Of a DNA stretch of 64,000 bases, positions 26,384-36,246 are shown piece after piece. Position 1 is the first letter of the stretch, and the number at the start of each line of letters is the position of its first letter. The position numbers were made by a program, and so were the translations under genes. This DNA comes from Ancylobacter crimeensis (GTDB taxonomy: Bacteria > Pseudomonadota > Alphaproteobacteria > Rhizobiales > Xanthobacteraceae): the NCBI RefSeq assembly GCF_023016805.1, contig NZ_JALKCH010000008.1, positions 152,788-216,787 on the forward strand, given 5' to 3'. The notes below the pieces were generated by a model that ran no database searches, was not told the origin of the DNA, and saw only the letters and a list, made by a program, of their open reading frames with translations.

Positions 26384-27799
26384 ATGTCCTTCTCGCTCGA
26401 CCATCCCATCGGCGAACGCTTCTTCGGCCTGCGCCTCGACACGCTGATCCGCCTGCGCTGGCTGGCGGTGTCGGGGCAGGCGCTGGCCATCCTCACCGTG
26501 CAACTCGTCTTCGGCTTCTCGCTGCCGATCGGGGCGTGCCTGGCGGTGGTGGCGTTGTCCGCCTGGCTCAACCTCGCGCTCCGGCTGCGCTATGCCGGCG
26601 CGCGGCGGCTGACCGATGGCGAGGCGGCGTGGCTGCTGGCCTATGACATCCTGCAGCTCTCGGCGCTGCTGTTCCTGTCCGGCGGGCTGGCCAATCCCTT
26701 CGCGCTGCTGTTCCTCGCCCCGGTGCTGATCTCCGCCACGGCGCTGTCGCCGCGTACCACCATCCTGCTTGGCGTTCTCGCGGCTGCCTGCGCGGCGCTG
26801 GTCGGGGTGTGGCAGATGCCGCTGCCCTGGGCGCCGCCGGGGAGCGAGGCCTTCACTCCCCCGCCCGTGCTGCCGGTGCTCTATCTCGTCGGCATCTGGT
26901 GCGCGCTCGCCACCTCCATCGCCTTCATCGGCATGCATGCCTGGCGCGTGGCGGAGGAAACGCGCGAGCTGTCCGAAGCCCTGGCCGCCACCGAGCTGGT
27001 GCTGGCGCGCGAGCAGCACCTCTCCGCGCTGGACGGCCTTGCCGCGGCGGCGGCCCACGAACTCGGCACCCCGCTCGCCACCATCACCGTCGTGGTGAAG
27101 GAGATCGCCCGCTCGCTGCCCGGCGACAGCCCCATGCACGAGGATATCGGGCTCCTGAAGGAACAGGCCGAGCGCTGCCGCGCGATCCTGCGCCGGCTCA
27201 CCAGTCTCGGTTCCGGCGACGCCCCCTTCGACCGCATGCCGATTTCGCACCTGATCGAGGATGTGGTGTCGCCCCACCGTAATTTCGGTATCGGCATCAC
27301 CGTCAGCCGGCCGAGCGAGGGGTCGGAGCCGGTCATCGCCCGCAATCCGGGCCTGCTCTACGGGCTGGGCAACATCGTCGAGAATGCGGTCAATTTCGCC
27401 GGCAACCGGGTCGAGATCGTCGCCACCTGGAGCGAGCGCGACCTGACGCTGAGGGTGAGCGACGACGGCCCGGGCTTCCCGGCGGAACAGCTCGACAGCA
27501 TCGGCGCGCCCTACATCACGAGCCGCGGGCGTCAGCGCTGGCGCAAGGCCGGCATGGAGCCGGACGGCGAGAACGCCGATGACGGGCTCGGCCTCGGCGT
27601 CTTCATCGCCAAGACGCTGCTGGAGCGCAGCGGCGCGGAGCTTTACTTCGCCAACCGCGTCGCCCCCGCTCATGGCGCCGAAGTGACCGTGCGCTGGCCG
27701 CGCGATCTGATCGATATTTCCGATCGAGATCCGCAATGGGCCGGGAACGACCTGGACGACGCTGCGGAAGCCGGCCATGCCGGGGCGGACCGCGGCTGA
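26384..27799 (+). CDS. regB: Redox-sensing histidine kinase RegB/ActS/PrrB
   Basis: A 471-residue membrane kinase of the global redox system controlling respiration, carbon and nitrogen fixation genes. Six membrane segments (about residues 25-190) include GGLANPFALLF near residue 105, the conserved quinone-sensing GGxxNPF motif. The H box is AAAHELGTPLATI near residue 223. A cysteine in LLKEQAERCRAIL near residue 265 matches the redox-active Cys of RegB. N and G boxes (NIVENAVNFAG, SDDGPGFP, GLGLGVFIAKTL) are intact. regA follows directly. Confidence 0.94.
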   Translation: MSFSLDHPIGERFFGLRLDTLIRLRWLAVSGQALAILTVQLVFGFSLPIGACLAVVALSAWLNLALRLRYAGARRLTDGEAAWLLAYDILQLSALLFLSGGLANPFALLFLAPVLISATALSPRTTILLGVLAAACAALVGVWQMPLPWAPPGSEAFTPPPVLPVLYLVGIWCALATSIAFIGMHAWRVAEETRELSEALAATELVLAREQHLSALDGLAAAAAHELGTPLATITVVVKEIARSLPGDSPMHEDIGLLKEQAERCRAILRRLTSLGSGDAPFDRMPISHLIEDVVSPHRNFGIGITVSRPSEGSEPVIARNPGLLYGLGNIVENAVNFAGNRVEIVATWSERDLTLRVSDDGPGFPAEQLDSIGAPYITSRGRQRWRKAGMEPDGENADDGLGLGVFIAKTLLERSGAELYFANRVAPAHGAEVTVRWPRDLIDISDRDPQWAGNDLDDAAEAGHAGADRG

Positions 27800-27922
27800 G
27801 TCTCCCCCACCTTTGCCGAAAGCCGTATGCTGCACCATTTTGCACAGGGCGCAGAAGCGTGTACCTTAGGACGAAAGACACAAGGTCGCAGCGGCCAACG
27901 CGCGACGCCTGAGGAAAACGCC

Positions 27923-28471
27923 ATGCTCGAAATGACCGCCGACAGTTCCGACCGCTCCCTTCTGATCGTCGATGACGATCGCCCCTTCCTGCAGCGCCTC
28001 GCCCGCGCCATGGAATCGCGCGGCTTCGCCGTCACCACCGCCGAGACGGTTGCGGACGGCCTGACCCGGGTCGAAGGCGCCGCCCCGGCCTATGCGGTCG
28101 TCGACATGCGGCTCGGCGACGGCAACGGGCTTGAGGTCATCTCGGCGCTGAAGCGCCGCCGCCCGGAAGCCCGCGGAATCGTTCTCACCGGCTATGGCAA
28201 CATCGCCACGGCGGTGAATGCGGTGAAGATGGGCGCGGTCGACTATCTCGCCAAGCCGGCGGATGCCGACGACATTTGTGCCGCGCTCGACGCGCAGGCG
28301 GACTACAAGCCGCAGCTTCCCGAAAATCCGATGTCGGCCGATCGGGTCCGGTGGGAGCACATCCAGCGCGTCTATGAATTGTGCGGGCGCAATGTGTCCG
28401 AGACCGCGCGGCGTCTTTCCATGCATCGGCGCACGCTTCAGCGCATCCTCGCCAAACGCGCTCCGCGCTGA
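27923..28471 (+). CDS. regA: Redox response regulator RegA/ActR/PrrA
   Basis: A 182-residue response regulator. ATG 27923 is preceded by GAGGA. The receiver domain has DDD near residue 20, the phosphoacceptor Asp in AVVDMRLGDGNGLEVI near residue 62, and Lys in DYLAKPADADD. The C-terminal Fis-type helix-turn-helix is NVSETARRLSMHRRTLQRILAKRAPR, nearly invariant in RegA/ActR. It is the cognate partner of RegB, 123 bases upstream, and ends in a bidirectional terminator. Confidence 0.95.
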   Translation: MLEMTADSSDRSLLIVDDDRPFLQRLARAMESRGFAVTTAETVADGLTRVEGAAPAYAVVDMRLGDGNGLEVISALKRRRPEARGIVLTGYGNIATAVNAVKMGAVDYLAKPADADDICAALDAQADYKPQLPENPMSADRVRWEHIQRVYELCGRNVSETARRLSMHRRTLQRILAKRAPR

Positions 28472-28484
28472 AGGACGAGGCTTG

Positions 28485-28523
28485 AGAAAAAGGGCCCGGT
28501 CCGCCTCAGGCGGCCGGGCCCTT
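28485..28523. terminator. Bidirectional terminator between regA and the PfkB-family gene
   Basis: AAGGGCCCGG pairs with CCGGGCCCTT, with an inner CCGCC-TCA-GGCGG stem. A-residues precede it (28486-28490), giving a U-run for minus-strand transcripts; the + strand tail is weaker (TTCGTCATT). It serves the convergent regA and PfkB-family kinase genes. Confidence 0.8.
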
Positions 28524-28597
28524 CGTCATTCTGCACGACATTCTGGCCTCATCATCCACCACACTGGACTCATCGGCCTGCCGGAATCGGCGATGCG

Positions 28598-29599
28598 TCA
28601 GAGCCCGATGCCGGCCGCCCGCGCGAGCGCCTTGAGGTCGCCGACCGGGCGCGCGCCGATATGGGAGATGATCTCGGCCGCGCACACCGCGCCGAGCCGC
28701 AGGGATTGCTCGGGCGAAAAACCACGAGCGTGGCCAAGGAGATAGCCGGAGGCGAACAGGTCGCCCGCCCCGGTGGTATCCACCACCTGCGCCACCGGCT
28801 CGGCGGCGACCTCCACCGTCTCGTCGCCGAACACCGCCATCGCCCCCTTCGCGCTGCGCGTCACGACCGCCCGCCGGGCTTCCTGGCGGAGCCGTGCGAG
28901 GGCGGCGGCGAAGTCATCGGTCTCGTAGAGCGAGAGCAGTTCCTGCTCGTTGGCGAAGACGAGATCGACCGTGCCCGAGCGAATAAGATCAAGGAATTCA
29001 GAACGATAACGTCCGACACAGAAGGCGTCGGACAAGGTGAGCGCGACGTCGCGCCCCGCCCCGTGAGCGATGCCGGCGGCCTTGAGGAACGCCGCCTTGG
29101 CTTCCGGCGGATCCCAGAGATAGCCTTCGAGATAGCTGACCGAAGCGCTCGCCACCGTCGCCTCGTCGACATCGGCGGGCGAGAGATTCTGCGCGGCACC
29201 GAGGAACGTGTTCATGGTGCGCTCGCCATCGGGCGTCACCAGAATGAGGCAGCGTCCCGTTTCCGGGCCTTCCGGGGCGGCGGGGGTCGCGTAATGGACG
29301 CCGGCGGCGCGGATGTCGTGGCCGAAGATCGCGCCGAGCGCGTCGTCCTTCACCTTGCCGATGAAGCCTGCTTTGCCCCCAAGCGCCGCGACGCCGACCG
29401 TGGTGTTGGCTCCGGAGCCGCCGGAAACCTCGATCCCTGGTCCCATCGCGCCATAGATCGCGACGGCGCGGGCTTCGTCGATCAAGGTCATTCCCGCTTT
29501 CCGCATCCCCTGTTCAGCAAGGAATGCCTCCTCGGCACGGGCGATGACATCGACAATGGCGTTGCCGAAACCGAGGACGTCGAGGCGGGCTGAGGTCAC
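28598..29599 (-). CDS. PfkB-family carbohydrate/nucleoside kinase (adenosine kinase-like)
   Basis: A 333-residue kinase; the start is taken as GTG 29599 because no ATG precedes the conserved DVLGFGNAIVDVIARAEE strand. Seen: the substrate-binding GGSGANTTVGVAALGGKAGFIGKV near residue 58, FANEQELLSLYE near residue 210, and the catalytic DTTGAGDLFASGYLLGHARG near residue 280 with the anion-hole GAGD. The overall layout (N-terminal DVxGFGNAIVD, short lid) resembles alphaproteobacterial adenosine kinases more than ribokinases, but the substrate is not proven. It is monocistronic, convergent with regA, and its start lies 192 bases from the divergent murJ. Confidence 0.85.
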   Translation of the reverse strand: MTSARLDVLGFGNAIVDVIARAEEAFLAEQGMRKAGMTLIDEARAVAIYGAMGPGIEVSGGSGANTTVGVAALGGKAGFIGKVKDDALGAIFGHDIRAAGVHYATPAAPEGPETGRCLILVTPDGERTMNTFLGAAQNLSPADVDEATVASASVSYLEGYLWDPPEAKAAFLKAAGIAHGAGRDVALTLSDAFCVGRYRSEFLDLIRSGTVDLVFANEQELLSLYETDDFAAALARLRQEARRAVVTRSAKGAMAVFGDETVEVAAEPVAQVVDTTGAGDLFASGYLLGHARGFSPEQSLRLGAVCAAEIISHIGARPVGDLKALARAAGIGL

Positions 29600-29791
29600 G
29601 AGGCGCGTCTCTGTTGCAGGAGGAAAAGGGAGCCGGGGACGGTCGGTCGCCAGCCGGTCCGGCCTATCAGAATGCACCCGGAGTGGCAAACCACGGGGAT
29701 GATGCGGGACCCCGCACCCATTGGCACCGCAGCGCTTTCCGCGGACGTGCGGCTCGGCTATGGATCGCTTCATGCTGCATCGGATCGCTTC

Positions 29792-31357
29792 ATGAGCCTC
29801 ATCCGCAACGCGTCGGTCGTCGCCGTGCTGGTGCTGGGCTCGCGGATCCTTGGCTTCACGCGCGACGCCGCCGTCGCGGCGCTGTTCGGGGCCGGCGCCG
29901 TCGCCGATGCGGCGGTGGCGGGCCTTGCCCTGCCGCAGCTTTCCCGTCGTCTGCTGGGCGAGGGCGCGCTCAACGGCGCGGTGGTGCCGGCAGCCCTGCG
30001 TGCCGAGCGCGACGGCGGGCCCGATGCTGTGCGGCGGCTGGCGTTCGGCGCTGTCCTGCTGCAGTTCGGGATCGGCATGATGCTGGCCGCGCTGCTTTAT
30101 GTCTTCATGCCGCAGGCGATCCGGTTGCTGGCACCGGGCTTCGCACCGGGGGAGACGCGCTTTGCCGATGCGGTGTGGATAGGCCAGCTCACCGTCGTCT
30201 GCCTGCCGCTGATGGCCGTTTCGGGCGTGCTCGCGGCGCTCGCCAATGCGGCGGGCCGCACCCGCCTGCCGTCGCTGTCGCCGCTGATGGGCAATGTCGG
30301 CGTGCTGGCGGTGCTGTTTCTGGCGCTCGCCTCCGCCGCCGTGGGAGCGGAGACGCCGGCGGGGGCGCGGATCGCTCTTGATTGGCTCGCCGCAGCGACC
30401 CTCGCCGGCGCGGCCGTGCAGTTCGCCGTGCAATGCGCCGCGGTTGCCGGCTGCCGCTTCGCGCCGCGCCTGCCCTCGAACATTGCGGAGCTGTGGAACG
30501 GCCTGCGCGCGGCCGCGCCCACCCTGCTCGGGGCAGTACCGTCGTTGCTCAGCGCGGCCTTGCCGCCGCTGCGTTTCATCATCGCCGGCGCGGTGGCGTC
30601 CGGCGTGCCGGGTGCGGTTGCCGCGTTGTTCTATGCCTCGCGGCTGGTCGAATTGCCGCTCGGCGTCATCGGCGCGGTGGCGGGTGCGGTGCTGCTGCCC
30701 GCCCTTGTCGGAACCGGGCGGACCGAGGCGGCGAGCCGGGGGCTGGAGGCGACGATCACCCTGGCGCTGCCGGCGGCCCTCGGCCTCATCGTGCTGGCCG
30801 AGCCGATCGTCACCGTGCTGTTCCGCCATGGTGCTTTCGACGCCGCGGCCGTTGCCGCCACCAGCGAGGCGCTGGCGTTGCTGGCGCTGGCGCTGCCGGT
30901 CCAGGCGATGGAGAAAATCCTTGCCGCCATCGCCTTCGCTCATGGAAGCGGCCGGCTCGCCACGGCGGCCGGACTGGCGGCACTGGCGGTCGGTGGGGTG
31001 TCCGGCTTCGCGCTGGCCGGGCCGCTCGGGCTTGTCGGCCCGGCGCTGGGACTGCTCGTTTCGAGCCTTGTCGGCGCCGGCCTCCTCGCGGGCGGCCTGA
31101 TGCGGCGAGGCCTGTTGCCGGTCGACGCGACATTGCGCCGGCGCCTGCCGCGCCTGTTGCCGGCGGCGCTCGTCATGGCGCTGGCAAGTTTCTTCGCGGG
31201 CCATCTGCTCGCCGGCCCGCTGGAGCGGGGTGGGGCGGTGGGATTCGGTGTGCTGGCGACGATCGTCGCCCTCGCGGTCGCGCTCTATGCGGGCGTTGCC
31301 CAGCTCGCAGGCGCCGTGGATCTCAAGGAACTGAAGCGTGCCCTGCGCGGGGGGTGA
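29792..31357 (+). CDS. murJ: Lipid II flippase MurJ
   Basis: A 521-residue polytopic inner-membrane protein that flips the peptidoglycan precursor lipid II. ATG 29792 opens the family-typical SLIRNASVVAVLVLGSRILGFTRDAAVAALFGAG; no strong Shine-Dalgarno is visible. About fourteen hydrophobic segments are apparent, with RLLGEGALNGAVVPA near residue 55, FYASRLVELPLGVIG near residue 280 and VLFRHGAFDAAAVAAT near residue 342, all MurJ/MVF signatures. A 13-base direct repeat (GGATCGCTTCATG) covers the start codon and a second copy 20 bases upstream. Confidence 0.93.
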   Translation: MSLIRNASVVAVLVLGSRILGFTRDAAVAALFGAGAVADAAVAGLALPQLSRRLLGEGALNGAVVPAALRAERDGGPDAVRRLAFGAVLLQFGIGMMLAALLYVFMPQAIRLLAPGFAPGETRFADAVWIGQLTVVCLPLMAVSGVLAALANAAGRTRLPSLSPLMGNVGVLAVLFLALASAAVGAETPAGARIALDWLAAATLAGAAVQFAVQCAAVAGCRFAPRLPSNIAELWNGLRAAAPTLLGAVPSLLSAALPPLRFIIAGAVASGVPGAVAALFYASRLVELPLGVIGAVAGAVLLPALVGTGRTEAASRGLEATITLALPAALGLIVLAEPIVTVLFRHGAFDAAAVAATSEALALLALALPVQAMEKILAAIAFAHGSGRLATAAGLAALAVGGVSGFALAGPLGLVGPALGLLVSSLVGAGLLAGGLMRRGLLPVDATLRRRLPRLLPAALVMALASFFAGHLLAGPLERGGAVGFGVLATIVALAVALYAGVAQLAGAVDLKELKRALRGG

Positions 31358-31509
31358 TGATGCGCAAGGGTGCGCAGCTTCGACGCTTGGCGCGATCCGC
31401 GAGATGCTTGCCCGATCTGCAGGGTCATGCGATGACGCGCCCGCCTGTGCCGGCCATCCGGGCCGACGAGGCATTCCGGGCCGATGCCCGGTCAGTTTGA
31501 GGACACTCC

Positions 31510-32553
31510 ATGGCATTCCAGCAGCGGGTCTTTTCCGGCGTGCAGCCCACCGGCAACCTGCACCTCGGCAATTATCTCGGCGCCATCAAGCGGTTCGCCG
31601 AACTGCAGGACAGCTATGACTGCATCTATTGCGTCGTCGACATGCATGCGATCACCCAGGACATGCGGGTCTGGGGCGGACCGGACGAATTGCGGCGCAA
31701 CATTCGCGAGGTGACCGCGGCCTATCTCGCCGCCGGCATCGACGCCGAGCGTCATATCGTGTTCAACCAGAGCCAGGTCGCGGGCCATGCTGAGCTCGCC
31801 TGGGTGTTCAACTGCGTCGCCCGCCTCGGCTGGCTGAACCGCATGACCCAGTTCAAGGAAAAGGCCGGCAAGGACCGCGAGAACGCTTCGGTCGGTCTCT
31901 ATGCCTATCCGACGCTGATGGCCGCCGATATCCTGCTCTACCGGGCCACCCATGTGCCGGTGGGCGAGGACCAGAAGCAGCATCTGGAGCTGACGCGCGA
32001 CATCGCGCAGAAGTTCAACAATGATTTCGGCCCGTCCATCGCCGCGCAGGGGCTCGGCGAGAGCTACTTCCCGCTGCCCGAGCCGCTGATCGGCGGCCCG
32101 GCGGCGCGGGTGATGAGCCTGCGCGACGGTTCCAAGAAGATGTCGAAGTCCGATCCGTCGGATCTTTCGCGCATCAACCTGACCGATGACGCCGACGCCA
32201 TCGCCTCGAAGGTGCGCCGGGCAAAGACCGATTCCGAGCCGCTGCCCTCCGAGGTGGAAGGCCTGCGCCCACGCCCGGAAGCGGAGAATCTCGTCGGCAT
32301 CTATGCGGCGCTGTCCGGCACCACGCCGGCCGAAGTGCTGCAGCAGTTCGGCGCCGGCCAGTTCTCGACCTTCAAGGGCGCGCTGGTGGACCTCGCGGTC
32401 GCCAAGCTCGGGCCGATCGGCGCCGAGATGAAGCGGCTGGTGGCCGACCCCGGCCATATCGACGCCGTGCTGCAAAAGGGCGGCGAGCGCGCCCGCGTTC
32501 TGGCGGACGAGACGATGCGCCAGGTGAAGGACATCGTCGGCTTCGTGCGCTGA
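31510..32553 (+). CDS. trpS: Tryptophanyl-tRNA synthetase
   Basis: A 347-residue class I aminoacyl-tRNA synthetase that charges tRNA-Trp. The HIGH-type motif is [13 protein letters not shown] near residue 13, and the KMSKS loop is [15 protein letters not shown] near residue 207. The central [16 protein letters not shown] is a bacterial TrpS hallmark. ATG 31510 follows GAGGA. It lies 152 bases after murJ on the same strand, the usual alphaproteobacterial neighbour order, and is convergent with rfbA. Confidence 0.97.
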   Translation: MAFQQRVFSGVQPTGNLHLGNYLGAIKRFAELQDSYDCIYCVVDMHAITQDMRVWGGPDELRRNIREVTAAYLAAGIDAERHIVFNQSQVAGHAELAWVFNCVARLGWLNRMTQFKEKAGKDRENASVGLYAYPTLMAADILLYRATHVPVGEDQKQHLELTRDIAQKFNNDFGPSIAAQGLGESYFPLPEPLIGGPAARVMSLRDGSKKMSKSDPSDLSRINLTDDADAIASKVRRAKTDSEPLPSEVEGLRPRPEAENLVGIYAALSGTTPAEVLQQFGAGQFSTFKGALVDLAVAKLGPIGAEMKRLVADPGHIDAVLQKGGERARVLADETMRQVKDIVGFVR

Positions 32554-32573
32554 GCACACCGGACCGGCGTAAT

Positions 32574-32598
32574 CCGGGCGCGCCTGCCGCGTGCCCGG
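32574..32598. terminator. Hairpin between convergent trpS and rfbA, possible terminator
   Basis: A 10-bp stem (CCGGGCGCGC with GCGTGCCCGG, one G-U pair) and a 5-base loop, followed by CCTTTGCTT on the + strand. The T-run is poor, so termination is likely but not certain. Confidence 0.4.
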
Positions 32599-32617
32599 CC
32601 TTTGCTTGCCGGCGCCG

Positions 32618-33496
32618 TCAGTCGATCCGGGGCTCGGTCATCAGCGCGGCCAGATAGCGGCCATAGCTGCTCTTGCCGAGCCTTGTGGCGAGCCGGCCGA
32701 GCTGGGCCTCGTCAATATAGCCCTGACGGAAGGCGATCTCCTCCGGACAGCACACCTTCGTGCCCTGGCGTGTCTCCAGCGTGCGCACGAAGCTCGACGC
32801 ATCGGTCAGGCTCTCGGGGGTGCCGGTATCGAGCCAGGCATAGCCGCGACCCATCAGCTCGACATTCAGCGTGCCGCGGGCGAGGTAATGGCGGTTGACA
32901 TCGGTGATCTCAAGCTCGCCGCGTGCCGAGGGCTTGAGGTTGGCGGCGATGTCGACGACCTGCTCGTCGTAGAAATAAAGGCCCGTGACGGCCCAGCTCG
33001 ACTTGGGCTTCAGGGGCTTTTCCTCGATCGACACCACGTTCTTCGCAGCGTCGAACTCGACGACGCCGTAACGCTCGGGATCGGGCACATGATAGGCGAA
33101 CACCGAGGCGCCGGAGGTGCGCTTCACCGCGTTGCCGAGAAGGTCGCCCAGCCCATGGCCGTAGAAGATGTTGTCGCCGAGCACCAGGCAGGACGGGCCG
33201 CCGGAGACGAAATCCGCGCCGATCACGAAGGCCTGGGCGAGGCCGTCGGGCTTCGGCTGTTCGGCATAGCGGATGTCGAGGCCCCAATCCGAGCCGTCGC
33301 CGAGCAGGCGCTGGAACAGCGGCAGGTCGAGCGGGGTCGAGATGATGAGGATTTCCCGGATGCCCGCCAGCATGAGCACCGACAGCGGATAATAGATCAT
33401 CGGCTTGTCGTAGACCGGCAGCATCTGCTTGGAGACCGCCATGGTCATCGGGTGGAGGCGCGTGCCCGCGCCGCCGGCTAGGATGATACCCTTCAT
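32618..33496 (-). CDS. rfbA: Glucose-1-phosphate thymidylyltransferase
   Basis: A 292-residue nucleotidyltransferase, first step of dTDP-L-rhamnose synthesis: glucose-1-phosphate + dTTP to dTDP-glucose + PPi. Seen: [16 protein letters not shown] at the N-terminus, [18 protein letters not shown] near residue 22, [12 protein letters not shown] near residue 107, and [19 protein letters not shown] near residue 160. AGGAG precedes ATG 33496. It is the last gene of the minus-strand rfbCBDA operon, 52 bases after rfbD. Confidence 0.96.
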   Translation of the reverse strand: MKGIILAGGAGTRLHPMTMAVSKQMLPVYDKPMIYYPLSVLMLAGIREILIISTPLDLPLFQRLLGDGSDWGLDIRYAEQPKPDGLAQAFVIGADFVSGGPSCLVLGDNIFYGHGLGDLLGNAVKRTSGASVFAYHVPDPERYGVVEFDAAKNVVSIEEKPLKPKSSWAVTGLYFYDEQVVDIAANLKPSARGELEITDVNRHYLARGTLNVELMGRGYAWLDTGTPESLTDASSFVRTLETRQGTKVCCPEEIAFRQGYIDEAQLGRLATRLGKSSYGRYLAALMTEPRID

Positions 33497-33548
33497 GGCC
33501 GTCTCCTGCGTGTCTTGCATGCTGTCATGTGGTGCCGAGCCGGGCGCA

Positions 33549-34436
33549 TCATGGCGCGGGCCCCAGCAGTCGGTCGAGGCAGGTTTCGAGGCTGTCCCGC
33601 CAGTCCGGCAGGGCGATGCCATGGATGGCGGCGATCCGCTCGCCGGCCAGACGTGAATTGGCTGGGCGCCGCGCCGGCGTCGGGTAGTCCGCCGTGGTGA
33701 TCGGCTCGACCGCGCAGGGATTGCGGCCGCGCTTCCCTGCCCCGGCGAAGATGGCCTCGGCGAAGCTCGCCCAGTTTGCCTCGCCAGCCGGCGGCAGATG
33801 GAAAATGCCGCGCAGCTCCGGCACCGGACCCGCCCGCAGCCGCGTCGCGACGGTGAGCACCGCATCGGCGATATCGAGCGCCGAGGTCGGGCCGCCCTGC
33901 TGGTCGGCGACGATGCGCACGACATCCCTCGTCTCCGAAAGGCGCAGCATGGTGCGGACGAAATTCGCCCCGAACGGGCTAAAGATCCAGGCGACCCGCA
34001 GGATGGCATGGTCGGGCGTCGCCGCCGCGACCGCGCGTTCGCCGGCCAGCTTGCTCGTACCATAGACGCCGAGCGGGTGCACCGGGTCGTCCTCGCGATA
34101 AGCTGAGGACTTGCTGCCGTCGAATACGTAGTCGGTCGACAGATGTACCACCGGTACGCCGAGCCGGGCTGCGGCGCTCGCCACGGCTCCGGCGCCGGTC
34201 GCGTTGATGGCATGAGCGAGCTCGGGCTCGCTCTCCGCCTTGTCCACCGCCGTATAGGCGGCCGCCGAGACGATGACGTCGGGCTCTGCCGCGGCGAGCG
34301 CGCGGGCAACGGATGACGGATCGGCGAGGTCCATGTCCGGGCGCCCGACCGGCAGGACGTCGATGCCCGCCAGCGGTCCGCGTTCGACAAGGGCGCTGAC
34401 CACCTGGCCGGTCCGGCCCGTGACCGCCACGCGCAT
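33549..34436 (-). CDS. rfbD: dTDP-4-dehydrorhamnose reductase
   Basis: A 295-residue short-chain dehydrogenase fold enzyme that reduces dTDP-4-dehydrorhamnose to dTDP-L-rhamnose. Seen: the NAD(P)-binding [25 protein letters not shown] near residue 98, the catalytic YGTSKLAGE near residue 122, and [15 protein letters not shown] near residue 220. Its ATG overlaps the rfbB stop by one base (TGATG), so translation is coupled. Start 34436 is preferred to the upstream frame because the family begins MRVAVTG. Confidence 0.95.
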   Translation of the reverse strand: MRVAVTGRTGQVVSALVERGPLAGIDVLPVGRPDMDLADPSSVARALAAAEPDVIVSAAAYTAVDKAESEPELAHAINATGAGAVASAAARLGVPVVHLSTDYVFDGSKSSAYREDDPVHPLGVYGTSKLAGERAVAAATPDHAILRVAWIFSPFGANFVRTMLRLSETRDVVRIVADQQGGPTSALDIADAVLTVATRLRAGPVPELRGIFHLPPAGEANWASFAEAIFAGAGKRGRNPCAVEPITTADYPTPARRPANSRLAGERIAAIHGIALPDWRDSLETCLDRLLGPAP

Positions 34437-35503
34437 CAGGAGCGGCTCCCCGTTTCGCCCAGCGTGCCGAGCCGCTCGCCGCCATAGACCTTCTCGCGCA
34501 GCGGACGCCACCAGGCCTCGTTGTCGAGATACCAGCGCACGGTCTTCTCGATGCCGGTGTCGAAGCTTTCCTGCGCCAGCCAGCCGATCTCGGTCTCGGT
34601 CTTGGTGGCGTCGATGGCGTAGCGGTGGTCGTGGCCCGGGCGATCCGTGACGAAGCGGATGAGATCGCGATGGCTGGCATTGCGCGGGCGCATCGCGTCG
34701 AGGTGAGTGCAGATGGTCTCGACCACGGCGAGATTGGTACGCTCGTTGCGCCCGCCGATATTGTACTTCTCGCCGATCCGGCCGCGGGTCAGCACCATCA
34801 CCAGCGCGCGGGCATGGTCTTCCACATAGAGCCAGTCGCGGATGTTGGATCCGTCACCATACACCGGCAGGTCGCGGCCCTCCAGCGCATTGAGGATCAC
34901 CAGCGGGATCAGCTTCTCCGGGAAGTGGTACGGCCCGTAATTGTTCGAGCAGTTGGAGATGACGCAGGGCAGCCCATAGGTGCGGGTCCAGGCGCGAACC
35001 AGATGGTCGGACGCCGCCTTGGAGGCCGAATAGGGCGAGGAGGGGTCGTAGGGCGTGCTCTCGGTGAAGAGCCCGTCCGGTCCCAGCGAGCCATACACTT
35101 CATCGGTCGAGATGTGCAGCATGCGGAACGCGTCGCGCCGCTCCGGCGAGGCCCGGTCGAGATAGGCGCGCACCGCCTCCAGCAGCGTCGCCGTGCCCAT
35201 GATGTTGGTTTCGAGGAACACTGCCGCCGCCGCAATGGAGCGATCGACATGGCTCTCGGCGGCGAGGTGCATCACCGCATCGGGCTGATGGCGGGCGAGG
35301 AGGGTGTCCATCGCCGCGCGGTCGCGGATGTCTGCCTTCTCGAAGGTGTAGAGCGGCGAGGAGGCGATCGGATCCAGCGAGGCGAGATTCGCCGCATAGG
35401 TGAGGGCGTCGACATTGACCACCTCATGGCCGAGATCATCGACGAGATGGCGGCAGACGGCCGATCCGATGAAGCCGGCACCGCCGGTTACAAGCACACG
35501 CAT
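34436..35503 (-). CDS. rfbB: dTDP-glucose 4,6-dehydratase
   Basis: A 355-residue extended SDR enzyme converting dTDP-glucose to dTDP-4-keto-6-deoxyglucose. Seen: [30 protein letters not shown] near residue 81, [12 protein letters not shown] near residue 130 with the catalytic Thr-Asp-Glu, [15 protein letters not shown] near residue 158, and [16 protein letters not shown] near residue 187. Length and motifs are canonical. It starts 14 bases after rfbC and overlaps rfbD by one base. Confidence 0.97.
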   Translation of the reverse strand: MRVLVTGGAGFIGSAVCRHLVDDLGHEVVNVDALTYAANLASLDPIASSPLYTFEKADIRDRAAMDTLLARHQPDAVMHLAAESHVDRSIAAAAVFLETNIMGTATLLEAVRAYLDRASPERRDAFRMLHISTDEVYGSLGPDGLFTESTPYDPSSPYSASKAASDHLVRAWTRTYGLPCVISNCSNNYGPYHFPEKLIPLVILNALEGRDLPVYGDGSNIRDWLYVEDHARALVMVLTRGRIGEKYNIGGRNERTNLAVVETICTHLDAMRPRNASHRDLIRFVTDRPGHDHRYAIDATKTETEIGWLAQESFDTGIEKTVRWYLDNEAWWRPLREKVYGGERLGTLGETGSRS

Positions 35504-35517
35504 GGGGTTGGTCGCGC

Positions 35518-36099
35518 TCAGTAGGGGGACAGGGTGGTCAGTGTCATCGGCACGCCGTCATAGTCGAACGGGCTGGTGAACGATGAAAGGGTCGGAAGCA
35601 GGGCATCCTTGGCCGACAGGGTCGGGGTGAGGTCGCCGAGACCCCAGTCGATTCCGATGTCCGGGTCGTCCCAACGCACGCCGCCCTCGCTCGCCTTGTC
35701 GTAGAAGGCGGTGACCTTGTAGAAGACCTGGGTGTTCGGCTCCAGCGTCGCGAAGGCGTGGGCGAAGCCCGGCGGAATATAAAGCTGCGCGCCGTTCTCG
35801 GCGGAAAGTTCCGCGCTGACATATTGGCCGTAGGTCGGCGAGCCCCGGCGGATGTCCACCGCCACGTCGAGGATGCGCCCGGTCAGCACACGCACCAGTT
35901 TGCCCTGCGCGACGGGTGCGGCCTGGAAATGCAGGCCCCGGATGGTGCCGGCATCGCGCGAGAAGGACTGGTTGTCCTGCACGAACACCATATCGAGGCC
36001 ATGAGAGGCGGCTTTGCGGGCGTTGTAGGTTTCCGAGAACCAGCCGCGGTCGTCCTGAAAACGAGCCGGGCTAAAGAGGTAGATCACGCGTGCCCCCAT
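35518..36099 (-). CDS. rfbC: dTDP-4-dehydrorhamnose 3,5-epimerase
   Basis: A 193-residue cupin-fold epimerase. ATG 36099 is chosen because it places [22 protein letters not shown] at the N-terminus as in the family. Catalytic His lies in GTIRGLHFQ near residue 58; [14 protein letters not shown] near residue 112 and [26 protein letters not shown] near residue 130 are diagnostic. It is the first gene of the operon rfbC-rfbB-rfbD-rfbA, which therefore encodes the entire dTDP-L-rhamnose pathway, and it diverges from the DUF707 gene. Confidence 0.95.
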   Translation of the reverse strand: MGARVIYLFSPARFQDDRGWFSETYNARKAASHGLDMVFVQDNQSFSRDAGTIRGLHFQAAPVAQGKLVRVLTGRILDVAVDIRRGSPTYGQYVSAELSAENGAQLYIPPGFAHAFATLEPNTQVFYKVTAFYDKASEGGVRWDDPDIGIDWGLGDLTPTLSAKDALLPTLSSFTSPFDYDGVPMTLTTLSPY

Positions 36100-36246
36100 C
36101 CTGCTGGCCGGACCGTGCGGGACGTGCCGCGCCTTCCGTGAGCGCACGCCGTCGATCCGCAAGTCTTCGCGTAGCGCAGCTAAGCACGGAATGATAGTCG
36201 GAGTTGTGGCAACCGCCGGTCGGCCGCGCGCGGATGCAGGAGCTTG

